Both the position numbers and the translations under genes were made by a program. The notes below the pieces were generated by a model. The model ran no database searches, was not told the origin of the DNA, and worked only from the letters and a program-made list of their open reading frames with translations. DNA of 64,000 nt, taken from NCBI GenBank assembly GCA_033344915.1, contig JAWPML010000001.1, forward strand, positions 344,369 to 408,368. The letters are read 5' to 3'. Below are positions 6,979 to 15,963 of this stretch, in pieces. The stretch comes from Acidimicrobiales bacterium. Lineage in GTDB: Bacteria > Actinomycetota > Acidimicrobiia > Acidimicrobiales > Aldehydirespiratoraceae. Position 1 is the first letter of the stretch. Each line of letters begins with the position of its first letter.

Positions 6979-9306
6979 GTGACCCTCTCGGACCTCCGCG
7001 TGATCGACCTCTCCGACGGCATCGCCGGCGCCTACCTCGGACGCCTGTTCACCGACGCCGGCGCACAGGTCGTGCGGGTCGAGCCCGCCGACGGCGCCAC
7101 CCTGCGCCGACGGTCCGCTACGCCGCTGCGCGACGGCGCATCCGGACCGCTGTTCGCGTTCCTGGCCGCGGGGACCCGGTCGGTCGTCGGCGCGCTCGGC
7201 GACGACGCGACCGAAGCCCTCCTCGCGTCGGCTGCCGCCGTGGTCGTCGACGGCTCCACGGCGGCGGCGGACGTGCTCGCGATCGCCCAACGGCATCCGC
7301 ACATCGTGGTGGCCTCCATCCGGGCGTACGGCCTCACCGGGCCGTGGGCGGATCGGAAAGCCAACGAGTTCCTCCTCCAGGCGGATGCCGGATCGGTGCT
7401 GTGCCGGGGCCACGTGAGCCAGGTGCCGTTCGCCGCCGGGGGCGACATCTTCGAATGGACGGCAGCCTCGTACGCGGCGCCGCCCACGCTGGCTGCCATC
7501 GATCGTGCCAATCGCTGCGGGGTCGGCGACGTGATCGACGTGTCGATCGCAGAGGCCTGTTCGATCTCGGCATCGACGTTCGCCGATCTCTCGGTGCAGA
7601 TGAGCGGCCGTGAGGAGCTCCCACTGCGGAGCATCGAGGCGCCGTCGATCGAGCCCGCCGCCGACGGATGGGTGGGGTTCAACACCAACACGAGGCAGCA
7701 GTTCCAGAGCTTCTGTCTGATGATGGATCGTCCCGACCTGATGGAGTCGGAGTGGGCGGACCTGCGGCAGCGGACGGCCCGGCTCGAGGAATGGAACGCC
7801 ATCGTCCGAGCGTGGACGACGCAGCACACGGTGGACGAGATTGTCGAGTGGGCCAGCGACCTGCGTGTGCCCGTCGCCCGGGTCAACGACGGCGCGGGGG
7901 TGCTCGAGGAGCCCCATCTGGTGGCGCGCGAGTTCTTCGTGGATCATCCCGGCGGATTCCTCGCGCCGCGATCACCACGGCTCATGAGCGGCGAACGGCC
8001 CCCGTTGCCCGGCCCGGCACCGGCGATCGGCGAGGCCGATCCCGCCGATCTCGACCCGGTGGCGCCGTCGCGGTCGGCAACCGGATCCGCGGATCCCGAG
8101 CGTCGACCGCTGGAAGGCATCCGGGTTCTGGACCTGACCAGCTGGTGGGCGGGACCCTCGTCCACGCAAGCCCTCGCCGCGCTCGGCGCCGACGTGATCC
8201 ACATCGAGTCGACCTCGCGTCCCGACGGCATGCGCCTCACGGGCATCATGTTCGGCGCCGACGACTGGTGGGAGTGGGGCCACATGTTCGTCGCCGCCAA
8301 CGCCGACAAACGCGACCTGACACTCGACCTCACCTCGGCGCGAGGACGCGACCTCCTGCTCCGTCTGGTCGACACGGCCGATCTCGTCGTCGAGAACTTC
8401 AGCCCGCGTGTCATCGAGCAGTTCGACCTCGACTGGGACGTGATCCACGAGCGCAACCCGGCGACCGTCATGGTGCGGATGCCGGCCTTCGGCCTCTCCG
8501 GGCCGTGGCGCGACCGGGTCGGGTTCGCCCAGACGATGGAGCAGATGTCGGGCATGGCCTGGCTCACCGGCCATCCGGACGACCAGCCGCGGATCATGCG
8601 CGGTCCGTGCGATCCCATCGCGGGGATGCACGGGGCGTTCGCCGCGCTCCTCGGGCTACGCGAGCGCGACGCGACCGGTGAGGGCGTGCTGATCGAGTCC
8701 CCGATGGTCGAAGCCGCGATCAGCTGCTCGGCGGAGATGATCGTCGAGTGGACGGCAGCCGGGGCGAAGCTCGAGCGGCTCGGGAACCGCGGCAGGTTCG
8801 CTGCTCCGCAGGGTGTCTACCCGGCGAGCGGAGAGGAGGAGTGGGTCGCGGTGTCCGTGGAGCACGACGACGAATGGGCGGCCCTCGCCCCCTTGCTCGG
8901 CCTCGATCCCGCGAGTGCACCGTCGCCGGACCAGCGGCAGGCCCAGCACGACGAGATCGACGTCGCGCTCGCCGCGTGGATCGCGGCGCGATCCGCTTCG
9001 TCGGCGGTCGCGACACTGGAGGACGCCGGCATTCCTGCCGTCGAGTGCCGCAACCACGGCGTGCTCCGGTTCCATCCGCAGTTCGCGGCGCGCGGCTTCT
9101 ACGAGGAGGTCGCGCACCCGGCGGTAGGCACGCACCTGATGCCCGGCCAGCCGTATCGGATGCGGGGCGTCGACCGGTGGGTCCGGACCCCGAGCCCGAC
9201 GCTCGGCCAGCACAACCGCGATATTGTCGCATCGCTCGGCCTGAGCGACGACGAGATCGCCGCGCTCGAGTCGGCCGGCGAGGTGGGGACGACGCCCGTC
9301 TTCTAG
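6979..9306 (+). CDS. double-domain CaiB/BaiF family III CoA transferase
   Basis: At 775 residues this is twice the usual family length (about 400). The first domain opens with LSDLRVIDLSDGIAGAYLGR and continues through GAQVVRVEP. The second opens with LEGIRVLDLTSWWAGP near residue 377, with GADVIHIES and the CoA-binding helices repeated. Family III enzymes move CoA between carboxylic acids through an aspartyl-CoA thioester. The second copy has the conserved GPCDPIAGMHGAF region where the catalytic aspartate normally lies; the first copy is more divergent there. The fusion presumably makes one chain do the work of the interlocked homodimer. GTG 6979 is the start. Confidence 0.85.
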   Translation: MTLSDLRVIDLSDGIAGAYLGRLFTDAGAQVVRVEPADGATLRRRSATPLRDGASGPLFAFLAAGTRSVVGALGDDATEALLASAAAVVVDGSTAAADVLAIAQRHPHIVVASIRAYGLTGPWADRKANEFLLQADAGSVLCRGHVSQVPFAAGGDIFEWTAASYAAPPTLAAIDRANRCGVGDVIDVSIAEACSISASTFADLSVQMSGREELPLRSIEAPSIEPAADGWVGFNTNTRQQFQSFCLMMDRPDLMESEWADLRQRTARLEEWNAIVRAWTTQHTVDEIVEWASDLRVPVARVNDGAGVLEEPHLVAREFFVDHPGGFLAPRSPRLMSGERPPLPGPAPAIGEADPADLDPVAPSRSATGSADPERRPLEGIRVLDLTSWWAGPSSTQALAALGADVIHIESTSRPDGMRLTGIMFGADDWWEWGHMFVAANADKRDLTLDLTSARGRDLLLRLVDTADLVVENFSPRVIEQFDLDWDVIHERNPATVMVRMPAFGLSGPWRDRVGFAQTMEQMSGMAWLTGHPDDQPRIMRGPCDPIAGMHGAFAALLGLRERDATGEGVLIESPMVEAAISCSAEMIVEWTAAGAKLERLGNRGRFAAPQGVYPASGEEEWVAVSVEHDDEWAALAPLLGLDPASAPSPDQRQAQHDEIDVALAAWIAARSASSAVATLEDAGIPAVECRNHGVLRFHPQFAARGFYEEVAHPAVGTHLMPGQPYRMRGVDRWVRTPSPTLGQHNRDIVASLGLSDDEIAALESAGEVGTTPVF

Positions 9307-9359
9307 GCCCCACCTGTCGCGACACAGCACAACGGTCGCCGATTTGCGACACTGCATCG

Positions 9360-10085
9360 ATGAGCGACGAGCCCGATCATGGCCACGGACACATGGTGCA
9401 TCGGCACCGTGATGTGCAAGGCGGAGAGGCGCGAGCTGCCGTCTTCGGTGTGAGCGACGGCCTGGTTTCGAACGTCGCGCTCATCCTGGGCATCGCCGGA
9501 GCCAGTACCGATGGTTCGCTCGTGCGCCTCGCCGGCATCAGCGGACTGCTCGCCGGCGCCGTGTCGATGGCCGCCGGTGAATGGGTCTCGGTGCGCGCCC
9601 AGAACGAGCTCGTCGAGCGTGAGATCGAGATCGAGCGTCGGTCGCTCGAGGAGAACCCGGCCGCCGAGACGCGTGAGCTCGCCGCCATCTACCGGCAACG
9701 CGGCCTGAAGCCCGAGCGGGCCGAGGAGCTGGCCGAGGAGATCATGGCCGACCCGGAGATCGCGCTCGACGTGCACGCCCGCGAAGAGCTCGGGGTGGAT
9801 CCCGAGGGCGCGGGACGCCCGTTCGCGGTCGCGGTGGCGTCGTTCTGCGCCTTTGCCGTCGGCGCGATCCTCCCGCTGGTGCCGTGGTTCGTCACCGACG
9901 GAACCGGGGCCGTCATCGCGTCCGTCGTTCTCGGCCTCGGCGGCGCGGCCATCGTCGGTGGCGCGATCGCCGTGTTCACCGAACGCTCGAAGATCCGGAC
10001 CGCGGTACGTCAGGTGGTCGTCGCCGGAGGCGCGTGCGCCGCCACGTATCTGATCGGCTCGCTGCTCGGCGTCTCCGTCGCCTGA
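9360..10085 (+). CDS. VIT1/CCC1 family iron/manganese transporter
   Basis: A 241-residue membrane protein. An N-terminal His-rich segment (HGHGHMVHRHRD) is followed by the family landmark FGVSDGLVSNVALILG near residue 27, with helix 2 around GLLAGAVSMAAGEWVSV. A long cytoplasmic helical domain rich in Glu (residues 80-145) matches the metal-binding domain between helices 2 and 3. Three more helices follow. Relatives export or sequester Fe2+/Mn2+. ATG 9360 is chosen because it places the conserved helix 1 correctly; the frame is open upstream through the CoA-transferase gene but that part is shadow. Confidence 0.85.
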   Translation: MSDEPDHGHGHMVHRHRDVQGGEARAAVFGVSDGLVSNVALILGIAGASTDGSLVRLAGISGLLAGAVSMAAGEWVSVRAQNELVEREIEIERRSLEENPAAETRELAAIYRQRGLKPERAEELAEEIMADPEIALDVHAREELGVDPEGAGRPFAVAVASFCAFAVGAILPLVPWFVTDGTGAVIASVVLGLGGAAIVGGAIAVFTERSKIRTAVRQVVVAGGACAATYLIGSLLGVSVA

Positions 10086-10109
10086 CCGACCGCCCACCCC
10101 AAAAACCAG

Positions 10110-10160
10110 CGTTCTGGGTGAACATAGGCCTGAAATCCAGCCCTCCGTTCACCCAGAACG
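10110..10160. repeat. perfect 14-bp inverted repeat, terminator or REP
   Basis: CGTTCTGGGTGAAC (10110-10123) is exactly complementary to GTTCACCCAGAACG (10147-10160) with a 23-base spacer. It begins 25 nt after the VIT1-like stop and 106 nt before the DUF1800 start. Position suits a terminator, but the long loop and absent U-run are atypical, so a small mobile palindrome is equally possible. Confidence 0.6.
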
Positions 10161-10265
10161 GAACGCGGGCCCGGGGAGGTTTCCCTTTCAAGTGCGGGCT
10201 TCTTTGGGCCGAAGGAACCAACACGGCACATGCCGAAGGGTTCATGCGGGTCGAGAGAGGTGGTC

Positions 10266-11666
10266 ATGCCAGCGTCGGACACGTTGTCTCGACAGGACGC
10301 GGCGCACTTGTTGCGGCGTACCGGGTACGGGGGATCGAACAGTGAGCTGACCGCGTTCACCGGCATGACCCGCCAGGCCGCGGTCGAAGCCGTGATGGGC
10401 TTCACGGCGGCCGACACAACCCCGGAGGGGCCGGATGTCGGCGTGCTGGGCTTCGTCACCAACGAGTCCCAGTGGGAAGCACAGAGCGACGGCATCGAGT
10501 GGTGGATCCAGCGCATGGCCGACCTCGCGAACCCGACGTCGGTTCCCGGGACGGTGCCGGCGGTCAGCGCATCGATCCCGATCTGGGAGAAGCTGACGGT
10601 CTTCTGGCACGAGCACTTCTCGTGTGCGCAGGACAAGGTCGCCGACTTCCCCGAGCTCTGGGACCAGATCCGCATGTTCCGCCGCATGGCGATGGGCGAC
10701 TTCGAGGACCTGGTCCGATCGACGTCGCTGCACCCGGCCATGCTCGTTTTCCTCGACAATCAGTCGAACGTCGCGAGTGGCATCCAGGAGAACTTCGCCC
10801 GCGAACTGATGGAGCTCTACACCTGCGGCGTCGGCCACTACACCGAAGAGGACGTGGTCGCGATGGCCCGCGCGTGGACGGGTCACAACACCGTCGGCTG
10901 GACGGGAAGCCGCTGGGATGCGACCTACGTCTATCGGCCCGAACACCACGACGGCGGACAGAAGACGCTGTTCGGCATCAGTGCCAACTGGAACGGCGTC
11001 CAGGTCGAGGGCGGTGAGCGAGACACCATCACCGAACTCGTCCGTGGGGTTCGCCAGCAGGAGACGTCCCGGTTCGTCGCGGGCAAGCTCTTCCGCTACT
11101 TCGCCCACCTGGACCCGGCCCAGTCGACGATCAACGAGCTCGGTGATGCGTTCGTCGCCGCCGACATGGAGATCGCGTCGCTGGTGCGAGCCATCCTTCT
11201 CCACGACGACTTCTGGGGGGCCGAGGCTCGCTACGGCCTGATCAAGTCACCGGTCGAGTTCGTCGCCACGATGATCCGACGCTCCGGGCTCCCGGCGAGC
11301 GACATGGGACTCCACTGGAGCATGGCGCCCATGGGCATGACGCTCTTCGACCCACCGAGCGTGAAGGGATGGGGGCAGGGCGAGTACTGGCTCGGCACCG
11401 TCTCGGCCTGGGCCCGTGGCGGGTTCGCCCGTGGTCAACGATGGCGAGCCGACCAAGCCGGCCTGTTGGCTGATCTCGAAACGAACCCGGACGACGAGGC
11501 TGCAGCCGACGCGATCTTCGACCTGTTCGGGCTCGAGGAGGTCTCGTCCACCACCCGCGACGCCGTGGAGCGATGGCATCGCCGTACCTACCAGAACAAC
11601 CGCTGGGCTGCGGCCCCGCAGGGCTTCCTCGTCGGCGCCCTCTGTCCCGAGTTCCAGGTCTACTGA
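10266..11666 (+). CDS. DUF1800 domain-containing protein
   Basis: The 466-residue protein opens with SRQDAAHLLRRTGYGG, the hallmark start of DUF1800. It continues with FWHEHFSC near residue 115, FARELMELYTCGVGHYTEEDV near 180, and FDPPSVKGWGQG near 360. The biochemical role of DUF1800 is unknown; it is almost always encoded next to a Tat-exported DUF1501 protein, as here, with stop and start overlapping (TGATG at 11664-11668). ATG 10266 is preferred over ATG 10230 because of the AGAGAGG ribosome site just before it. No signal peptide is evident. Confidence 0.85.
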   Translation: MPASDTLSRQDAAHLLRRTGYGGSNSELTAFTGMTRQAAVEAVMGFTAADTTPEGPDVGVLGFVTNESQWEAQSDGIEWWIQRMADLANPTSVPGTVPAVSASIPIWEKLTVFWHEHFSCAQDKVADFPELWDQIRMFRRMAMGDFEDLVRSTSLHPAMLVFLDNQSNVASGIQENFARELMELYTCGVGHYTEEDVVAMARAWTGHNTVGWTGSRWDATYVYRPEHHDGGQKTLFGISANWNGVQVEGGERDTITELVRGVRQQETSRFVAGKLFRYFAHLDPAQSTINELGDAFVAADMEIASLVRAILLHDDFWGAEARYGLIKSPVEFVATMIRRSGLPASDMGLHWSMAPMGMTLFDPPSVKGWGQGEYWLGTVSAWARGGFARGQRWRADQAGLLADLETNPDDEAAADAIFDLFGLEEVSSTTRDAVERWHRRTYQNNRWAAAPQGFLVGALCPEFQVY

Positions 11667-13495
11667 TGCGATCACTGATTCGTCCCCGCCGCCAACTGCT
11701 CCGTCCGAGTGAGGCGGACATCGCCCTTGCCCGCCTCTCGTCCGACCCGGGCCAGTCGGGGTTCGCGCGACGTCGCTTCCTGCAAGGCGCGCTCGCCGGT
11801 GGTGGCGCGCTCACCGTGATGCCGAGCGTCTTCGACTCGATCGCCGCGGCAGCGACACCGTTGGGGCCGAGCGATCGCGTCCTCGTGACCGTGTTCCTCA
11901 ACGGCGGCAACGATCATCTCAACACGTTGGTGCCAGCCGAGGACGGCGCGTACCAGGCGGCCCGGGGGAGCCTCGCCGTCTCTGTGGGAAGCGGTGACTC
12001 GGTGGGCAACGGCCTCTACCTCCACCCGAACCTCGCCCGGTTGAAGACGCGGTTCGATGCGGGTCAGGTGGCACTGATCGAAGGTGTCGGTGAAGAAGGG
12101 GACGAACACAGCCACTTCGAGTCCACGGCGCAGTACTTCGCCGGCAGCCTGGACCTCGGACCCGATCCGACCGGCTGGCTCGGCCGCTATGCACAGGGGG
12201 CCGATCTCGGCGAGCTCGGCGTGGTCCACATCGGTTGGGGTGGCATCCCGATGCTGCTGAAGGCGGGGCAGACCGGCGCAATCGGACTGCCGCCGAACGG
12301 ATCGTTGTTCGGCGCCGACCGCTCGGAGAGCTGGGAGCGCTACGCGATCGAGGCAGTCGCCGACTTCGGTGACGGCGGCATCAGCGGCGCATGGGGCGAC
12401 AGTGTTGCCCAGTCCTTCCGAGACGCCGTCGACACGGCCGAGGAGATCTCCCCGGCCTACGTCGAAGGGCTCGAGGAGGACGGACTCGCTCGCGAGCTCG
12501 GTCTCGCCGCCGAGGTGGTCAACCTCAACCTCGGCACCCGGATCGTCAGTGTCAGCCTTGGCGGATTCGATCACCACGATGGCCAGCGGCCGTCCCACGA
12601 CGACCTACTCGCGGAGCTCGACGCGGGCATCGATGCGTTCTTCACCCGCCTGTCTCCCGCCTTCGCGGGCCGCACCGGCATGCTGGTGTTCTCCGAGTTC
12701 GGCCGCCGCGTCGAGGCGAACTACTCGGCCGGCACCGACCATGGGACGGCCGGCATGATGATGTTCGTGAGCCCGCAGGCCGAGGGTGGACACCACGGCC
12801 AGCAGCCGTCGTTGACGAACCTCGACTGGCGCGGGGACCTCCACCACCATGTCGACTTCCGGCAGGTCTATGCAACACTGCTCGAACAGTGGCTGGACGC
12901 CGACGCCGCGGAGGTTCTCGGCGCGAACTTCTCGCAGCTCAACTTCATCGGGGATGGGTCGGGAAGCCAGTTCTGGGATGTGCCCAGCGGCCAGTACTAC
13001 AGCGCTGCCGTCGGCTGGCTGGCCGCGTCAGAGATCACCACGGGCACGGGCCCCGGTCAGTTCTCCCCGAGCGACCACGTCACCCGGGGGCAGATGGCGA
13101 CCTTCCTGCACCGTTACCGCGGCGAGCCGGGTGGGTCCCCGGCGGCCGGATTCTCGGATGTTCCGAACGGCCGCTTCTACACGAAGGCGGTCGACTGGTT
13201 GAAGGCCGAGGGGATCACGACCGGCGTGGGCGGGAATCGGTTCGCCCCCGACGACCAGGTGACCCGTGGGCAGATGGCCACGTTCCTCTGGCGACTCGAA
13301 GACGAACCGGGTGGCTCGCCCGCGGCCGGCTTCAATGACGTGAAGGCGGGGGCCTTCTACGAGAAGGCCGTCGACTGGCTGCTCCACCGCGGCATCACCA
13401 CGGGCGTCGGTGGTAATCGATTCGCGCCGGATGACCCCGTCACGCGAGCGCAGATGGCCACGTTCCTCTGGCGGCTCGCCGGTAGCCCCGTCTAG
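11666..13495 (+). CDS. Tat-exported DUF1501 protein with three SLH repeats
   Basis: A 609-residue protein. Residues 30-60 form a twin-arginine signal (RRRFLQGALAGGGALTV). The DUF1501 domain follows (FLNGGNDHLNTLVP near 75, SEFGRRVEAN near 350, GTDHGTAGMMMF shortly after), an alkaline-phosphatase/sulfatase-like fold of unknown substrate. The last 170 residues are three S-layer-homology repeats, each with a FxDV start, an AVxWL helix, an ITTGxG turn and the TRGQMATFL helix. SLH repeats normally bind pyruvylated cell-wall polymer, so the protein is probably held at the envelope surface. It overlaps the DUF1800 gene by one base, and its stop overlaps the convergent TetR stop in CTAG (13492-13495). 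Confidence 0.85.
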   Translation: MRSLIRPRRQLLRPSEADIALARLSSDPGQSGFARRRFLQGALAGGGALTVMPSVFDSIAAAATPLGPSDRVLVTVFLNGGNDHLNTLVPAEDGAYQAARGSLAVSVGSGDSVGNGLYLHPNLARLKTRFDAGQVALIEGVGEEGDEHSHFESTAQYFAGSLDLGPDPTGWLGRYAQGADLGELGVVHIGWGGIPMLLKAGQTGAIGLPPNGSLFGADRSESWERYAIEAVADFGDGGISGAWGDSVAQSFRDAVDTAEEISPAYVEGLEEDGLARELGLAAEVVNLNLGTRIVSVSLGGFDHHDGQRPSHDDLLAELDAGIDAFFTRLSPAFAGRTGMLVFSEFGRRVEANYSAGTDHGTAGMMMFVSPQAEGGHHGQQPSLTNLDWRGDLHHHVDFRQVYATLLEQWLDADAAEVLGANFSQLNFIGDGSGSQFWDVPSGQYYSAAVGWLAASEITTGTGPGQFSPSDHVTRGQMATFLHRYRGEPGGSPAAGFSDVPNGRFYTKAVDWLKAEGITTGVGGNRFAPDDQVTRGQMATFLWRLEDEPGGSPAAGFNDVKAGAFYEKAVDWLLHRGITTGVGGNRFAPDDPVTRAQMATFLWRLAGSPV

Positions 13496-14289
13496 TCCGG
13501 CTCCACCAGATCCGGATGCGCCTCAGGATCAATCTCGAGGAATGAGTTGAGCAGGGCCCAGTAGCCAGCGGCGAAAACGGACCACTCCTGCTGCTCGCCA
13601 CCGAGAGCAGTTGCCAGTTGTACCGTCGGCAGTTCCGCTGGATCGAATCGGGTGCGCAGCGTGCTTCCTTCGGACAGTGCGATGCCCAGATTGGCAATAA
13701 GAGTGAAACCTTCAGCGGCTTCGTCGAATAGATCCGTTCTCGGACGAAGGCCGAGTAGGTCGGCAAGCCCTCGCAGAAGCTCACTCCCGGAGGCTTCAAA
13801 GTCGGCGTAGCTCGACGAGGTGGCGATTTGCAGCTGCTCTGCGCGCTCTGGGGTCAGGCCGGCGTCCGCAGCGAGACTCATCGTCATACCGACCCATGAG
13901 AAGAATCTCGGGTCGCCCTGTGCGACAGCAAGGTTTACGTCTGCCGCAACCCGCGTCATCTCGCGCATTCGGTCGAGTGGGTGGAGCTCAGCGGTCGATT
14001 CGAATACTTCGATCGCGGAACTGTAGGTCTGCTGTATTCCGGAATCGGTACCGCTAAGGAGTTCGAGTACTTCGAACTGGAAGTCTTCCTGGCTCGTCCA
14101 GATTCGTTCGTGGACAGAAGCGCGGGTGACGCGCACGCCGGTCGTCGCTTCGAGATGGTCGAACACCTTCTGATACGTGACGGTCGTCGGCTCGGCGCCG
14201 AGGCCCTCGATTCTCACCAGATCAACAGCCGCGTCCAGGACGAGTTGCTTGGTCTCTTCGCGTGTGCGGCGGGATGGGCGTTTGGCCAT
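13492..14289 (-). CDS. TetR-type transcriptional regulator
   Basis: The 265-residue protein starts MAKRPSRRTREETKQLVLDAAVDLV, which looks like a TetR recognition head. A helix-turn-helix region follows around residues 35-65 (TYQKVFDHLE, RVTRASVHERIW), more divergent than usual. The remaining 190 residues are an all-helical ligand domain. Codon use is less G/C-rich at third positions than in flanking genes, which hints at transfer. It is divergent from the Imm53-like gene across 105 nt and most likely regulates itself and perhaps that gene. Effector unknown. Confidence 0.65.
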   Translation of the reverse strand: MAKRPSRRTREETKQLVLDAAVDLVRIEGLGAEPTTVTYQKVFDHLEATTGVRVTRASVHERIWTSQEDFQFEVLELLSGTDSGIQQTYSSAIEVFESTAELHPLDRMREMTRVAADVNLAVAQGDPRFFSWVGMTMSLAADAGLTPERAEQLQIATSSSYADFEASGSELLRGLADLLGLRPRTDLFDEAAEGFTLIANLGIALSEGSTLRTRFDPAELPTVQLATALGGEQQEWSVFAAGYWALLNSFLEIDPEAHPDLVEPD

Positions 14290-14355
14290 CAGTGAGGATC
14301 TCCGGATCGGCGCTCTTGTTTCACACTATCGGCCTTGCTACGGTGCAACTCAAGG

Positions 14356-14374
14356 TTGCTACCCATAGTAGCGA
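14356..14374. promoter_or_regulatory. candidate TetR operator
   Basis: TTGCTAC-CCATA-GTAGCGA is an inverted repeat (six of seven pairs) in the 105-nt divergent space between the TetR-like gene and the Imm53-like gene. TTGCTAC also occurs directly repeated at 14335-14341. Position suits an operator serving both promoters. This is inference only. Confidence 0.35.
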
Positions 14375-14394
14375 CGCTGAGTTGCGGAGGAATC

Positions 14395-14757
14395 GTGGAC
14401 AACACCGGCGCACAAGCACACCTGGCAGCTCCTGGTGACGTACTCGCGTTTCTCTGCGACTGGTATCGCGCCCAGTGCGTCCCTGAGCTCCATGACGGTG
14501 ATGGGATCACGATCGAGGCTGTCGATGGACCCGGCTGGTGGTTGACGGTCGATCTCCGGGGCACGGCCCTCGAGGGCGAACGAGCCGAGCCCTTCGTCGA
14601 AGACCTCGGCGAGGGCGAGTGGGTCCAGGGTTGGAGCGACGGTACGGAGTTCGTGGCCGCCGCGTCTGCGTCGAGCTTGCCGCTGGCCCTGCGGGCGTTT
14701 CGCGACTTCGTCCGCGACAGTGAGGCCCCGCAGTGGGAGCGGCTCCTGGCCGGCTGA
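14395..14757 (+). CDS. Imm53-like immunity family protein (orphan)
   Basis: The 120-residue protein matches the immunity protein 53 layout: FLCDWYRAQC near residue 15, then GITIEAVDGPGWWLTVDLRGT, a central EGEWVQGW, and a final LPLALRAFRDFV helix. Imm53 proteins are predicted to neutralise toxins of contact-dependent or polymorphic systems. No toxin is encoded beside it, so it may protect against neighbours or act in another role. GTG 14395 is chosen because GGAGG lies at 14386-14390 with correct spacing; the frame is open further upstream but non-conserved. It is divergent from a TetR-like regulator. Confidence 0.6.
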   Translation: MDNTGAQAHLAAPGDVLAFLCDWYRAQCVPELHDGDGITIEAVDGPGWWLTVDLRGTALEGERAEPFVEDLGEGEWVQGWSDGTEFVAAASASSLPLALRAFRDFVRDSEAPQWERLLAG

Positions 14758-14819
14758 GGGAACCCCGGCCGCCCCCGCCGCTCCGACTAACTTCATGCTC
14801 GGGCGACGGAGGTATGGAC

Positions 14820-15962
14820 ATGGCCGGACCGCTGGCTGGCGTGAGGGTGATCGAACTCGCCGGGCTCGGCGCGTTGCCCTTCGGCACTCTGAAGTTGGCG
14901 GACATGGGTGCCGAAGTCGTTCGGGTCGATCGGCTCGCCGAGGTGCCGGCGGAGAAGGTTCCCGGCCCGTACTCGTCGTGGGACCGCGGTCGCCGGTCGA
15001 TCGCCGTTGATCTCAAACAGCCGTCGGGGGTCGAGACGGTGCTCCGGCTTGCGGAGGACGCCGATGTCTTCCTCGAGGCCTTTCGCCCTGGTGTCACCGA
15101 GCGGCTCGGAGTCGGGCCGGACGAGGTGATGGCCCGCAATCCAGCGATCGTGTACGGACGCCTCACCGGATGGGGCCAGACCGGAGTGTTGGCCCCGAGC
15201 GCCGGTCACTCGCTGAACTATGAAGCGATCACCGGCGTCATCGGTAGCGTCGGCCCGGCCGGCGGGCCACCCGTACCGGTCATGCAGCTCCTCGGCGACT
15301 TCGCCGGGGGCGGGTTGACCATGGCCTTCGGTGTCATGTGCGCTCTGTGGGAAGCCAAGCAGTCAGGGCGCGGGCAGGTGGTCGACGCCGCGATGACCGA
15401 TGGCGTGGCGTCGCTCGCCAGCGTGTTCTACGGCATGCAGGCGAGTGGTATGCACACCACCGATCTCGGCACGAACCTCTTCGACGGCGGCTCACCCTTT
15501 TACACCGTGTACGAATGTGCCGATGGGGGGTACATGTCGATCGCGCCGATCGAGCCCCACTTCTATGCGCTGATGCTCGAGACCATCGGCATCGATCAAC
15601 GCGATCTGCCACCGCAGTACGACCGGGAGACGTGGCCCGAAGTCAAGGCCGTGATCCAAGCCAAGTTCCTGGAGCGGACGCGCGATGAGTGGTGCGAGCT
15701 CCTGGAGGGCACCGATTGCTGTGCGGCGCCCGTGCTCAGTTTCGACGAAGCGCGCGAGTACGCCCATCATCGGGATCGGGGCACCTTCGTCGGAGAGAGT
15801 CACACGGAGGTCGTGCCGGTCCCGATTCTGTCGCGCACGCCAGGTGAGATCCGCCCGTCGCCGGCTTGGGTCGGTGCCGACACGGATGACGTGCTCACGG
15901 ACTGGGGCTTCTCCGAATCGGAGATCTCGTCCCTGCGGTCCACTGGTGCGGTCGGTGGTTGA
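14820..15962 (+). CDS. alpha-methylacyl-CoA racemase / family III CoA transferase
   Basis: A 380-residue CaiB-fold enzyme: LAGVRVIELAGLGALPFGT at the N-terminus, GAEVVRVDR, then DVFLEAFRPGVTERLGVGPDE near residue 90 and YGRLTGWGQTG near 120, which are typical of the racemase (Amacr/MCR) subgroup. It ends with the FSESEI helix common to the family. MCR interconverts (2R)- and (2S)-methyl branched acyl-CoA, needed for degrading branched or steroid side chains. ATG 14820 is preferred to ATG 14814 because GGAGG at 14808-14812 is correctly spaced only for the former. The PLP-fold gene starts one base after its stop. Confidence 0.85.
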   Translation: MAGPLAGVRVIELAGLGALPFGTLKLADMGAEVVRVDRLAEVPAEKVPGPYSSWDRGRRSIAVDLKQPSGVETVLRLAEDADVFLEAFRPGVTERLGVGPDEVMARNPAIVYGRLTGWGQTGVLAPSAGHSLNYEAITGVIGSVGPAGGPPVPVMQLLGDFAGGGLTMAFGVMCALWEAKQSGRGQVVDAAMTDGVASLASVFYGMQASGMHTTDLGTNLFDGGSPFYTVYECADGGYMSIAPIEPHFYALMLETIGIDQRDLPPQYDRETWPEVKAVIQAKFLERTRDEWCELLEGTDCCAAPVLSFDEAREYAHHRDRGTFVGESHTEVVPVPILSRTPGEIRPSPAWVGADTDDVLTDWGFSESEISSLRSTGAVGG

Positions 15963-15963
15963 C

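Noticed and set aside
12950..13490. Triplicated segment as a DNA tandem repeat
   Set aside because: It corresponds to three SLH protein repeats, divergent at the DNA level.
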